NCBI GenBank assembly: GCA_002456975.1
Contig: NTKA01000010.1
Coordinates: 1 to 47,228 of the forward strand
DNA length: 47,228 nucleotides
DNA from: Halieaceae bacterium MED-G27
GTDB taxonomy: Bacteria; Pseudomonadota; Gammaproteobacteria; Pseudomonadales; Halieaceae
Reading direction: 5' to 3'
Part shown: positions 19,514 to 28,441 of the stretch, in pieces
Numbering within the stretch: position 1 is the stretch's first letter
Layout of the letters: every line of letters starts with the position of its first letter
Program-made: the position numbers and the translations under genes
Notes under the pieces: generated by a model
What the model was told of the DNA's origin: nothing
The model's input: only the letters and a program-made list of their open reading frames with translations
The model's database searches: none

Positions 19514-20326
19514 ATGACATCGGACTATCTGCCTAGCGGTATTTTTTATCGAAGTTGGCCGTGTCAAGACGCCAAAGCGCTCATTCTTATCAGCCATGGT
19601 CTCGGTGAACACTCTGGTCGATACCAGCAGACAGCAACTGACTTTAACGATGCTGGATTTTCGGTGGTTGCGCTCGATCACATCGGACATGGACAGTCGC
19701 CGGGACGACGTGCCTACGCTGAAGGTTTTGCTGCACTAGTCACTCCGCTGGCCGAGTTGCGAGACCACCTGAAATCCATTCACCCAGAGCTTCCGGTCTT
19801 TCTGATTGGACATAGCATGGGTGGTTTAATCGCTGCGAGCAGCCTCATTACCGATCAGAACGATTACTGCGGTGCGATTCTGACTGGCCCAGCTTTGGGC
19901 TTGCCTGCGCCACCGCCACTGTGGCAGGTGCTATTACTACGAGCGCTGAGTTGGATGGCGCCTACCGCAAAGGCGTTCGATATTGATTCGTCAGCGATTT
20001 CTCGTGATGCCGCTGTGGTAGAAGCTTACCTAGCCGATGATTTGGTTCATCATCAAAATATTCCAGCTCGCACGGCGGTGGCTTTGCTTGACGAGGGTGG
20101 TCGGGTGCTACAGGAAGCCAGCCGCATCTCTTTACCACTGCTGCTACTGCACGGTGCCGAAGACAAGCTGACCTCGGTCGCGGCCTCAAAAACATTTGTC
20201 GAGCAATTAGGGTCGAGTGACAAGCAGATCACGGTTTACGATGGGGTCTTTCACGAGCTGTTTAACGAACCTGAACGAGACGACATCATCAATACCTGTA
20301 TCACTTGGATTAACGCCCGGCTTTGA
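19514..20326 (+). CDS. Alpha/beta hydrolase, monoacylglycerol lipase / lysophospholipase type
   Basis: Cytoplasmic serine hydrolase of 270 aa. The oxyanion segment SHGLGEHSGRYQ, the motif DHIGHGQSPG and the nucleophile elbow GHSMGG identify the monoglyceride lipase (Hydrolase_4) group. The acid is probably Asp in LHGAEDKLTS and the base His in FHELFNE. No signal peptide is seen. Substrate is probably a monoacylglycerol or lysophospholipid, by family only. It follows ilvE by 31 bases with AGG upstream of its ATG. Confidence 0.88.
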   Translation: MTSDYLPSGIFYRSWPCQDAKALILISHGLGEHSGRYQQTATDFNDAGFSVVALDHIGHGQSPGRRAYAEGFAALVTPLAELRDHLKSIHPELPVFLIGHSMGGLIAASSLITDQNDYCGAILTGPALGLPAPPPLWQVLLLRALSWMAPTAKAFDIDSSAISRDAAVVEAYLADDLVHHQNIPARTAVALLDEGGRVLQEASRISLPLLLLHGAEDKLTSVAASKTFVEQLGSSDKQITVYDGVFHELFNEPERDDIINTCITWINARL

Positions 20327-20442
20327 GTCTTGGTACTGTAAAAGCATCTACTCTCGAAAGCATACGGAGCAGGCTCAGCAACGGCCACTAACGAAGCTGG
20401 TGTGGCTGCTGTTAATGCTGTAGTGCAGTTGAATCAACAGCT

Positions 20443-20448
20443 TATAAT
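20443..20448 (+). promoter_or_regulatory. Candidate -10 element before the glycan/methylation cassette
   Basis: A perfect TATAAT stands 37 bases before the GTG of the glycosyltransferase, in a 158-bp gap. The -35 region is poor, so an activator may be needed. A small imperfect dyad (GTTGA A TCAAC, 20429-20439) lies just before it. Confidence 0.3.
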
Positions 20449-20484
20449 CGGCATAGTGCCCGCCAAATCTGTGACGACGTTATC

Positions 20485-21774
20485 GTGAACGCTAAAGCCT
20501 ATACCTCTGCCACTCAGCGCTCGCGAAGCCAGGCCCATGATGACGAGCAGCCCTTGCGCATTGCCTTATTAGGATATCGTTCAGCGCCCCACTCCGGAGG
20601 GCAAGGAATCTATGTCAAGTACCTGTCGCGATCCTTAGCCAAACTAGGCCACCAAGTGACTGTGATATCGGGCCCGCCCTATCCGGAATTAGATGACTCT
20701 GTCAGTTTGGTCCAGTTGCCCAGCTTGGATCTCTACGAGCATGGGTTGCGGTCTGTGACGCCATGTCAACTTCTCAATCGTCTTAATCTTATCGAGTGGT
20801 TCAGTAAGCTTACGGGCGGATTTGCCGAGCCTTGGTTATTCGGAGAGCGCTTCTCGCGCTGGTATGTTGATCGCGAGGGCAGTTTCGACGTAATTCACGA
20901 TAATCAAACGCTGGCATACGGCATTCTTAAAGTTGAAGAAGGCAGGACACCGCTCGTCACGACTATCCACCACCCTATCACTCGTGACTACGCAGTCGCG
21001 CTAGCGGCCGAGCCAAAGTGGTATCTGCGCTTGCTAATCCACCGTTGGCACGGATTTCTGCGAATGCAAAAGCGGGTGGCAAAGCGGTTGAGCGCTGTGG
21101 TAACGGTATCGCAGGCTTCTGCAATCGATATTGCAGCGGATTTTGCGGTAAAGCCCGAGGCGATTAGCGTGATGCCGTTGGGCGTTGATATCGATGTTTT
21201 TCGCCCCTTGTCAGGAGTTCAGCGCGAACCCTTTCGACTCATGACCACGGCCTCGGCCGATGCGCCGCTCAAAGGTCTTCCAGTTCTGCTCAAAGCCATG
21301 GCGCGACTTCGGCCGCAATTCCCCGGGTTGATGCTCACTCTAATCGGCAAGCCCAAGACCGACGGAGAAACTCGTCGTCTTATTAACAGTTTAGGTCTGG
21401 ATGAAGCGATCGATTATCGACACGGCATTAGTACCGAGGAGATGGTGGCGTGTTATGCGAAGGCGACGGTGGCGGTTGTACCCTCGCTTTATGAAGGGTT
21501 TGGATTGCCAGCCATCGAGGCCATGGCCTGCGGTGTTCCCCTTGTTTCAACCAACGGCGGCGCCCTTCCCGAGGTCGTGGGTGAGGCTGGTCAGGTTGTG
21601 GCTGCTGGTGATGAACAGGCGCTGGCCTCCGCCATTGCAGGATTGCTGTCGAGCTCGGAGGAGCGTGAGCGACTAGCGGCAGCCGGTCGCGACAGGGCGA
21701 TTAACGAATATTGCTGGGACCGGTGTGCGGAACGCATGGTTGCCTACTATCGGGAGGTCATCGCGTTGTGTTGA
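20485..21774 (+). CDS. Family 4 glycosyltransferase (GT-B)
   Basis: Probable retaining glycosyltransferase of 429 aa acting on a nucleotide-sugar donor at the cytoplasmic face. The N-terminal domain opens after a 25-residue tail with RIALLGYRSAPHSGGQGIYV, the acceptor-binding glycine loop of GT4. The C-terminal domain has VMPLGVDIDVFRP, PLKGLPVLLKAM and the EX7E motif EGFGLPAIEAMACG. The start is GTG 20485. It overlaps the downstream methyltransferase gene. Acceptor is unknown; waaA lies 2.4 kb downstream, so a lipopolysaccharide-core or other surface lipid substrate is possible. Confidence 0.9.
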   Translation: MNAKAYTSATQRSRSQAHDDEQPLRIALLGYRSAPHSGGQGIYVKYLSRSLAKLGHQVTVISGPPYPELDDSVSLVQLPSLDLYEHGLRSVTPCQLLNRLNLIEWFSKLTGGFAEPWLFGERFSRWYVDREGSFDVIHDNQTLAYGILKVEEGRTPLVTTIHHPITRDYAVALAAEPKWYLRLLIHRWHGFLRMQKRVAKRLSAVVTVSQASAIDIAADFAVKPEAISVMPLGVDIDVFRPLSGVQREPFRLMTTASADAPLKGLPVLLKAMARLRPQFPGLMLTLIGKPKTDGETRRLINSLGLDEAIDYRHGISTEEMVACYAKATVAVVPSLYEGFGLPAIEAMACGVPLVSTNGGALPEVVGEAGQVVAAGDEQALASAIAGLLSSSEERERLAAAGRDRAINEYCWDRCAERMVAYYREVIALC

Positions 21775-22493
21775 CCGTTGATTTCGATTATTTCGACTTG
21801 CAGCCAGAACACGTATGTCTTGATTTGGGGTGTGGCGAAGGTCGACATGCCTTGACTGCTTACTTGGCTGAGGGTACTCAGGTACTCGGGGTTGATCTTT
21901 CCCATCAGGATCTTAAGACCGCGGCATCCAGAATCGGCGATATGGCGGATTATCAGCCTAAAGGTAAGATTCAGTTTTTACAGTCCGATGGCGGGCGTTT
22001 GCCGCTGGCAGATAATTCGGTAGACCGTTTAATCTGTAGTGAGGTACTCGAGCACATTCCCAATTACATCCACTTTTTGGAGGAAATACATCGAGTACTT
22101 AAGCCAGATGGCCGGCTTTGCATCAGTGTCCCGAGAGCGTGGCCCGAGTGGGTTTGCTGGACACTCTGCGATGCCTACCGGCGAACTGTTGGGGGCCATA
22201 TTCGGATTTTTGACGCGCTACACTTACGAAGAGAAGTCGAGCGCTACGATTTCAAATGCACTCGACGCCGCGGAGCGCATGCTCTTCATGTCCCCTATTG
22301 GTGGCTTAAGTGCTTGTTTTGGCAGCGCGAACAGGAGCCCGCTATCGTTCGTGGATACCATCGGTTGTTGGTGTGGGATTTAATGGCAAAGCCCTGGATA
22401 ACCCGTTTATTCGATCGAGTGATGAACCCCTGGATGGGCAAAAGCGTGGTGATGTATTTTGATCGGGCTGATGTGTTTGAGTCTGCCAAATGA
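21768..22493 (+). CDS. Class I SAM-dependent methyltransferase (Methyltransf_11 type)
   Basis: Small-molecule-type methyltransferase of 241 aa. SAM-binding motif I is CLDLGCGEGRHAL, the acidic motif II residue is in VLGVDLSHQDL, and motif IV/post-I is DRLICSEVLEHIPN. A C-terminal half with several Trp residues (WLKCLFWQRE, NPWMGKS) is probably the substrate cap. It starts GTG 21768 (or TTG 21771) inside the end of the glycosyltransferase gene, and ends with a 4-base ATGA overlap with the next gene, so the three are translationally coupled. The substrate is not known. Confidence 0.87.
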   Translation: MLTVDFDYFDLQPEHVCLDLGCGEGRHALTAYLAEGTQVLGVDLSHQDLKTAASRIGDMADYQPKGKIQFLQSDGGRLPLADNSVDRLICSEVLEHIPNYIHFLEEIHRVLKPDGRLCISVPRAWPEWVCWTLCDAYRRTVGGHIRIFDALHLRREVERYDFKCTRRRGAHALHVPYWWLKCLFWQREQEPAIVRGYHRLLVWDLMAKPWITRLFDRVMNPWMGKSVVMYFDRADVFESAK

Positions 22494-23566
22494 CAACGTT
22501 GACCCCTGAGCGCTATCCCGAAGCATTGTTGCGGCCCAATATCGATTACATATTGGATCTTCAGCGTGAGAACGGTGAAATTCCCTGGTTTTCGGGTGGT
22601 CACACCGACCCCTGGAATCATACCGAAGCTGCTATGGCGCTTAGCATTGCTGGCGAGTTTGATGCGGCGCAGCGTGCTTACGAATGGCTGCAGGCTGAGC
22701 AGCTCGAAGATGGCAGTTGGTGGGCATCTTATGTGAATGGCGAAGCTGCCAACATCACGCGGCGAGAAAGCAATTATGTTGCCTACATCGCAACAGGTGT
22801 TTGGCATCATTATTTGATCACGGCCGATAGTGAGTTTTTGGACACGATGTTCCCGGTCGTTGATCGAGCCATCGAATTTGTATTAGACCTGCAATCGGAG
22901 CACGGAGATGTCGCTTGGGGCAGCGACGGACTCGGTTATCCGCTTGACGATGCGCTGGTGACAGGTTGTAGCTCTATCTACAAGTCTCTCGAATGCGCGA
23001 TCCGGTTGAGTCGCGCGAAAGGCGTGCTGAAACCTCAATGGATTGCTGCCCGTCAGGCGTTGGGCACTGCGCTACGACATCGCCCCGAGCGGTTTGATCG
23101 CAATTGGGAGAGTAAGTCGCGCTATGCCATGGATTGGTTCTATCCCGTCTTGGCCGGTGTTTTTGATGTGTCCCAAGGGCGAGAGAGGATTGATGCGCGC
23201 TGGTCAGAGTTTGTCGAGGCCGATTTGGGCTGCCGATGTGAGAATCATCAACCCTGGGTAACGGTCGCCGAGTCATGCGAATTGACAATGGCTTTGTTGG
23301 CGATTGGAGATCGCTCGCGCGCTGAAACCCTGTTTAATTCGCTGTGGCAGTGGCGCGATGACGATGGTGTTTTCTGGACTGGCTATCAATTCGAAGAGCA
23401 AATTCTTTGGCCCTTAGAAAAGCCAACATGGACGGCAGGTGCGGCATTGCTCGCGGCTGACGCGCTCTATCATCATACGAAAGCTAGCGATTTATTTCTC
23501 AAGTCGACGTTGCCGACAGATACCCGCAAGAGAAAGAGCCGGTCGTTCAAGCCGGCAGGCGTCTGA
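22490..23566 (+). CDS. QW-repeat alpha/alpha-barrel protein (prenyltransferase/squalene-cyclase-like)
   Basis: 358-aa protein of unknown function. Repeated Q-x3-G-x-W-like motifs are seen: LQRENGEIPWFSGG, EQLEDGSWWASY, LQSEHGDVAWGS and WQWRDDDGVFWTG; these mark the alpha/alpha toroid fold of squalene cyclases, prenyltransferases and six-hairpin glycosidases. I do not see the DxDD acid motif of hopene cyclases, so terpene cyclisation is not supported. There is no signal peptide, so it is cytoplasmic. Coupled by ATGA to the methyltransferase. Sugar or polyprenyl binding are both possible. Confidence 0.75.
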   Translation: MTTLTPERYPEALLRPNIDYILDLQRENGEIPWFSGGHTDPWNHTEAAMALSIAGEFDAAQRAYEWLQAEQLEDGSWWASYVNGEAANITRRESNYVAYIATGVWHHYLITADSEFLDTMFPVVDRAIEFVLDLQSEHGDVAWGSDGLGYPLDDALVTGCSSIYKSLECAIRLSRAKGVLKPQWIAARQALGTALRHRPERFDRNWESKSRYAMDWFYPVLAGVFDVSQGRERIDARWSEFVEADLGCRCENHQPWVTVAESCELTMALLAIGDRSRAETLFNSLWQWRDDDGVFWTGYQFEEQILWPLEKPTWTAGAALLAADALYHHTKASDLFLKSTLPTDTRKRKSRSFKPAGV

Positions 23567-24158
23567 GCGCTCTTAGCGAATCACAGTCACCGGCTGCTTC
23601 AAACAAGCCTGAATTGAGCGCTAATTGCCAGATGGTTCGCGGCGCCTGTCCTCCCGCATCTACATGGTCGAATACGTCGTGGATGACGAGTAAACCGCCA
23701 GCGGTGACATGATGCGCCCATCCCCGGTAATCAGCCAACGCTACATCGAGGCTGTGTCCACCATCGATGAACACGAGACCCAGCGCTGTTTGCCAATATC
23801 TAGCGAGTACGCTCGCTTTTGAGACCACGGGAATGACGACATCTTCCACCTCATGGTTTCGCAAATTATGCCGAAACTCCGGTAATGAATCGAAGCGTCC
23901 AGTGTCATCTAGGAGTGCCTCGTCGTGAAAAAACTCGCCGGGCTGATGCTCCTCCGAACCCCGGTGGTGATCGATGGCAAACACCACGGTGTTTCGTTGT
24001 TTTGCCGCTGATGCCAACCATAGCGTGGACAAGCCACAGTAGCTTCCAATTTCCAGTAAGGGTCCAAATCGACCCGCCTCCAGTGCCCAGTCGAAAAGTT
24101 GTTTTGCCTCGTGGGCGGGCAAAAACCCTTTCACATCGCTCAAGTCGGCATCATGCAT
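23547..24158 (-). CDS. Class I SAM-dependent methyltransferase (Methyltransf_24 type)
   Basis: 203-aa methyltransferase. Motif I is PLLEIGSYCGLSTLWLA and motif II VVFAIDHHRG; GLVFIDGGHSLDVALADYR followed by VIHDVF is typical of the Methyltransf_24 group seen in sugar and cephalosporin-hydroxylase-like modifying enzymes. It converges on the QW-repeat gene with a 20-base overlap of coding ends, and diverges from waaA over 66 bases. Probable partner of the plus-strand cassette, although on the opposite strand; substrate unknown. Confidence 0.85.
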   Translation of the reverse strand: MHDADLSDVKGFLPAHEAKQLFDWALEAGRFGPLLEIGSYCGLSTLWLASAAKQRNTVVFAIDHHRGSEEHQPGEFFHDEALLDDTGRFDSLPEFRHNLRNHEVEDVVIPVVSKASVLARYWQTALGLVFIDGGHSLDVALADYRGWAHHVTAGGLLVIHDVFDHVDAGGQAPRTIWQLALNSGLFEAAGDCDSLRALRRLPA

Positions 24159-24224
24159 GGTAGGCTCGCGGCAAAAGACTCAGTATATGACGTTAACGAT
24201 CAATTAGCTGGAACAAGTGGCCGG

Positions 24225-25502
24225 ATGTCTCGTCTGATTTATAGTGCAGTGTTTACGGTGCTCTCGCCGTTATTTGTGCTTCGCTTGTTGTGGCGGAGTG
24301 TTAAGGAGCCGTCCTATCGTTTCCAGTGGCGACAGCGCTTCGCGCTGAGCTTACCTGCGCGTACCCGCCCTGGCGAGGGGCTGATCTGGATCCACGCAGT
24401 GTCGCTGGGTGAGTTATTGGCAGTCGCACCCTTGATCGAGCGCCTATTGTCGGAGCATCCACAAAAGGCTCTACTGGTGACCAATACGACACCCACTGGG
24501 GCTGCACAGACCAGGGCACTTTTTGGCGATCGCGTTGAGCAGTGCTGGTTTCCATTCGACATCCCCCAGGTGGTGACCCGGTTCATTAAACATTGGCGAC
24601 CCGAATTAGTCGTGATGGTGGAAACCGAAATCTGGCCCAATGTGCTGGCTGGAGCCCAAGCGTCCAATATCCCAGCCGTGTTGCTCAATGCGCGCTTGTC
24701 GGCGCGTTCAGCCCGTGGGTATGCCAGATTTATTGGCTTGACCCGGCAGACACTGGAGCGTTTCAGCGCGATCGCTTGCCAATCCCAGGCCGATCAACGG
24801 CGGTTCAAAAAGCTTGGAGCTGAGCCCGCATCCCTGCACATTGTCGGCAGTATGAAATTTGATATTGATTTGGCGAACCGTCGCGAGCAATTGAACGATA
24901 TCAAGAGTCAGTTGGGCGATGCGGTAAAGCAGCAGTCGATTTGGGCGGCTGCGAGTACCCACCCGGGCGAGGAGGTACTAGTACTCAATGCCTTGGAGCA
25001 ACTCAAAAGCCTTGGCATTTGCAGTTTGCTACTGCTGGCGCCTCGGCATCCCAACCGGAGCCCCGAAATTATTCGATTGCTCGAAGAGCGGTCGTTTAGC
25101 TATCAAATGAGGAGCGATGGCGAGGCACTGAGGAGTGATACCGACGTATTACTGATCGATACATTGGGTGAGCTCAGTGCATTTCTGGGTTTGGCGAGCG
25201 TTGCCTTTATCGGCGGGAGTTTAGTGCCTCGGGGTGGGCACAATCCCATCGAGGCGGCAGCATGGGGTTGCACTGTGTTGACAGGTCCACACGTGACTAA
25301 CTTCGCCAGCATTGTGCGCGATATGGAGCGCAATGACGCCATCACAACGATTGGATCGGAGCACGCTCTGTGTGATCAGTTACAACGCACATGGCTTGAA
25401 AGTGCGCGTGTCGATTCGAGTGATTCGGCGAAACAGTTTGTCGATAGTCGGCGCGGCGCCACCCGGCGCCAGCTCGATATCCTCGAAGCCTTGTTGGGCT
25501 AG
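24225..25502 (+). CDS. waaA: 3-deoxy-D-manno-octulosonic acid (Kdo) transferase
   Basis: Adds Kdo to lipid A precursor at the inner membrane. It is 425 aa, the length of E. coli WaaA. A single N-terminal hydrophobic anchor (SAVFTVLSPLFVLRLLW) is followed by the GT30 domain with the catalytic Glu in WIHAVSLGELLAVAP, then VETEIWPN, VGSMKFD and the sugar-nucleotide site GGSLVPRGGHNPIEAAA. The ATG at 24225 was chosen because the longer frame from 24099 runs into the divergent methyltransferase. Ends one base short of the convergent tolC. Confidence 0.95.
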   Translation: MSRLIYSAVFTVLSPLFVLRLLWRSVKEPSYRFQWRQRFALSLPARTRPGEGLIWIHAVSLGELLAVAPLIERLLSEHPQKALLVTNTTPTGAAQTRALFGDRVEQCWFPFDIPQVVTRFIKHWRPELVVMVETEIWPNVLAGAQASNIPAVLLNARLSARSARGYARFIGLTRQTLERFSAIACQSQADQRRFKKLGAEPASLHIVGSMKFDIDLANRREQLNDIKSQLGDAVKQQSIWAAASTHPGEEVLVLNALEQLKSLGICSLLLLAPRHPNRSPEIIRLLEERSFSYQMRSDGEALRSDTDVLLIDTLGELSAFLGLASVAFIGGSLVPRGGHNPIEAAAWGCTVLTGPHVTNFASIVRDMERNDAITTIGSEHALCDQLQRTWLESARVDSSDSAKQFVDSRRGATRRQLDILEALLG

Positions 25503-25503
25503 A

Positions 25504-26928
25504 TCAGCCGTCTTCTGACGCAGTCGCAGGCTCGGGTGCTTGCAGAAATCGCTCCAGCGCGAGGATGTCATCGGGAGAGAGCGTGCCGGCGTTTTCTTTC
25601 AGACGCATGCTGTTGATGACATAGTCGTAACGACTATTCGCGTAGTCGCGCTGTGCGGCAAACACGAGGTTTTGTGCGTTCAGCACGTCGACAATATTTC
25701 GGGTGCCCACCTCATAGCCAGCAACGGTCGCATCCAATGCGCTTTGGCTGGACTTGATAGCCTGCCCCCGAGCTTTTACCCGAGCGACGTCAGACATAAC
25801 GGTCATATGTAATGAGCGAGCAGTGGTTACTGTATTGCGGGTTAGGTTGATGCGATTTTCACGAACAACGTTGTACTGCTCGTACGAGCGGCGTTTGTTG
25901 GCACTGATGGCACCGCCTGAGTAGAGCGGCAGATCAAAACGAATCTGGATACTCTCGTTATTGCCATCCGATCGAGGTGGCAAGTTGAAGGCAGTCGGCG
26001 GGGTAACACGCCCCGAGCGCTCATCTTCGCTGTATCGGTAGGTGGCTGAAACCGTGGGGTAGCGAGCCATATCTCTCGAGCGCGCATTTTTACGCGCCGC
26101 TTCCTCGGCGTGACGGATTGCGGTCAACTGATAGTTATTTGCTAGTGCGAAGTCGACCCAGGCGGCTCTGTCGGCAGGCATCGGCGCCTCTGGTGTGAAG
26201 TCATCACCTAATTCATACAACTGGCCATGTGATTGGCCTGTTACTACTGACAAACGCTCCTGAGCCACCGCGACATTATTTTCTTCGACAATGCGGGTGA
26301 CGCCAGCAAGGTCATGGCGGGCTTCAGCTTCGTAGACGTCTGTAATTGCAATAAGACCGACGTTGAAGCGTTGTCGCGTTTGCTCGAGCTGGCGGGCTAG
26401 CGCTCTTTCCTGTGCCTTCGCAGCGCGCAAATTATCTTGAGCTCTCAAAACGCCAAAGTAAGCCTCTGAAACTCGGACGATCAGATTTTGCTGTGCAGCA
26501 GCAAGCGTTGCCTCTGCCTGCTTGGTTTGATCGCTGCCGGCCTTCCAATTAAACCATGCAGAGAGATCGAATAAGGTTTGCGAGAGGCTGATGTCATAAC
26601 TGTTGGTTTCGGTTTTACTGCCGTTGGTCACGTCATCGATTTGGACCTGTCCGTCTTCGAACTGCGTGATGGTCAAGCGCGTGCTTTCTGAATCATTAAG
26701 CGACCGAGCGGCACCCATTCTCACCTGGGGTAACAGCGGCGCCTTCGCCAGCGTCTTAAGTTCGAGATCCGCTTTGTACTGAGCAACTTCCGCTTTGAGC
26801 TGGGCGTCATTCTCGAGTGCGATCTCGTAGATATCGACCAAGGTGTCGCTCAACGCGGAGGGCGCGAGACAGGAGATGAAGGCAATAGTAAGTGCGCGTT
26901 TTATGGCAGTGTTGGCGCAAAACGTCAT
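25504..26928 (-). CDS. tolC: TolC-family outer-membrane efflux/secretion channel
   Basis: Outer-membrane trimeric channel that works with type I secretion or RND pumps. It is 474 aa (E. coli precursor 493), with a signal peptide ending near PSALS. Two OEP repeats are visible as long coiled helices; YEIALENDAQLKAEVAQYKA is the typical TolC opening, and FNVGLIAITDVYEAEARHD and YEVGTRNIVDVLNAQNLVF are the paired repeat signatures. AAGGAC precedes the ATG. waaA-tolC-yqiB-cpdA-parE is the conserved neighbourhood, here convergent with waaA. Confidence 0.95.
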   Translation of the reverse strand: MTFCANTAIKRALTIAFISCLAPSALSDTLVDIYEIALENDAQLKAEVAQYKADLELKTLAKAPLLPQVRMGAARSLNDSESTRLTITQFEDGQVQIDDVTNGSKTETNSYDISLSQTLFDLSAWFNWKAGSDQTKQAEATLAAAQQNLIVRVSEAYFGVLRAQDNLRAAKAQERALARQLEQTRQRFNVGLIAITDVYEAEARHDLAGVTRIVEENNVAVAQERLSVVTGQSHGQLYELGDDFTPEAPMPADRAAWVDFALANNYQLTAIRHAEEAARKNARSRDMARYPTVSATYRYSEDERSGRVTPPTAFNLPPRSDGNNESIQIRFDLPLYSGGAISANKRRSYEQYNVVRENRINLTRNTVTTARSLHMTVMSDVARVKARGQAIKSSQSALDATVAGYEVGTRNIVDVLNAQNLVFAAQRDYANSRYDYVINSMRLKENAGTLSPDDILALERFLQAPEPATASEDG

Positions 26929-27089
26929 GGGGGTCGTCCTTGAATGATATCGGGATCAGTACGTGCGACGAGAGTTTACCACTCAAATGATGGAAAAGCG
27001 GTGAAGCATTACACCGTCTATGATGGACAAAAGGTGCATGGACATTGCTAAACTCCATCAAAGGAACGAGATGCAGGCAGATAACGGCT

Positions 27090-27554
27090 TTGAGTGACGT
27101 TTTCCGACACAGAAAAAAGCAAAGCAAGCGAATGGCACTAGCGGACTTACACGCCTTGTGCGAGCTCAACTATGTTCGCCTGCTTCGAGTGTTTCCCGAT
27201 TATCAGCAATCCAACAGTCGACGCATTCGAGTCGATAACAGCTTACTGAGCATTGACGTCATCGAGCGAGATCGACACACCACTTGTTTTGCGGTGGATT
27301 ACCACTCACCGTTGCCAGCCGGTGTTGGCAGTAGTTGTTTTCATGTCAGGACGTATCACGACGCCGAGATGGCCGAAGTCGTGAAGCTCAAGACCAACTC
27401 GCGACTCGAGTCGCGATATTCGTATCCCAATCACCGGATGTATCAACCCGACGAAAAGTGGCAGCAAAACCGATTTGTCGCTGAAATCCTCGAGGCATGC
27501 CTAAGCGACGGGCAAGCCGCGGATGCCGTCTTCGATATGGGGGAGCGGAGATGA
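27090..27554 (+). CDS. yqiB: YqiB family protein (DUF1249)
   Basis: Conserved gammaproteobacterial protein of unknown biochemical role, next to cpdA. The family pattern is clear: LCELNYVRLLRVFPDY, then FHVRTYHDAEMAEVV, SRYSYPNHRMYQPDEKWQQNRF and a C-terminal LEACLSDG. E. coli YqiB is 140 aa. The start is uncertain: TTG at 27090 gives 154 aa and keeps the residues before LCELNY that the family has; ATG at 27132 gives 140 aa. It overlaps cpdA by ATGA. The nudF gene that precedes yqiB in enterobacteria is absent here. Confidence 0.85.
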   Translation: MSDVFRHRKKQSKRMALADLHALCELNYVRLLRVFPDYQQSNSRRIRVDNSLLSIDVIERDRHTTCFAVDYHSPLPAGVGSSCFHVRTYHDAEMAEVVKLKTNSRLESRYSYPNHRMYQPDEKWQQNRFVAEILEACLSDGQAADAVFDMGERR

Positions 27555-28375
27555 CATTGCTTGAGGGCTCGCTGGCGCTTGGGACCAACAGCGACTGTCT
27601 TGAGCTTGTTCAAATCACTGACCCCCACTTGATGGCTGACCCCAATGGTGACCTTTTGGGTATGAAGACACTCGATTCGCTGCGTAGGGTTTTGTCGCGG
27701 ATGAGCGAGTACAGTACTCCCGATGCCGTCCTCGTGACCGGCGATATTGCTGCCGATGGCGACGCAGAGGCTTACGATTATCTTGAGGCATTGCTGCCCC
27801 CCACGATGGTCAGCGCGTGGTTGCCCGGCAACCACGATGATCGCGGCAAGATTAGCCCTGAGCTAAAAAAGCGATTTTCGAGAACTATGATCAGCTCACA
27901 CTGGATTATCTTGATGTTGGATACCCAGTCACCGGGACAGGTGGAAGGTTATCTTAGCCACTTTGAGCACGATCAGTTGAGTCATACGATCGAACAAGCT
28001 AACAATGACGGTAAGCATCTTTTGGTGGCAACGCATCATCCACTCCAGCCTGTTGGGTCGGCTTGGTTGGATGAGCAGCACGTGGGTAATGGCACGGAAG
28101 TTCTCTCACGCTTGCAGCAATGTCAGGGTAGTACGCTAGTAATCAGTGGCCATGTGCACCAGGCGACCGATCGTGAAGTGAATGGCATCAGGCTTCTGAC
28201 TACACCTTCGACCTGTATTCAGTTTGCCCCACACTCAGAAAATTTCGGGCTCGATGAGATCGACCCCGGGATGCGGCGCTTAGCATTGCATGCCAATGGC
28301 GGTATCGAGACAGAGGTAATTCGTATTTCCTGCGCTGAGAATCGCCCCGACTTCACCTCAAGAGGTTATCATTAA
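27551..28375 (+). CDS. cpdA: 3',5'-cyclic-AMP phosphodiesterase CpdA (Icc), metallophosphoesterase
   Basis: Hydrolyses cAMP to AMP. It is 274 aa. Metallophosphoesterase motifs appear in order: QITDPHLM (DxH), VTGDIAADGD, LPGNHDD, VATHHPL and ISGHVHQ. The ATG at 27551 overlaps the yqiB stop by 4 bases; the frame extends back to 27497 but that part lies in yqiB. Conserved partner of yqiB and parE. The cAMP substrate is from homology and context. Confidence 0.92.
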   Translation: MTLLEGSLALGTNSDCLELVQITDPHLMADPNGDLLGMKTLDSLRRVLSRMSEYSTPDAVLVTGDIAADGDAEAYDYLEALLPPTMVSAWLPGNHDDRGKISPELKKRFSRTMISSHWIILMLDTQSPGQVEGYLSHFEHDQLSHTIEQANNDGKHLLVATHHPLQPVGSAWLDEQHVGNGTEVLSRLQQCQGSTLVISGHVHQATDREVNGIRLLTTPSTCIQFAPHSENFGLDEIDPGMRRLALHANGGIETEVIRISCAENRPDFTSRGYH

Positions 28376-28441
28376 GCCCCAGCTGACGGTCGATCACTCG
28401 CCGTCCCATGTCAGTTGGTTAGTTCGGAGCTCGCTTAAGCG

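Noticed and set aside
20373-20412. Hairpin as a terminator after the lipase-like gene
   Set aside because: The stem has a 3-base bulge and no T-run follows, so termination is not supported.
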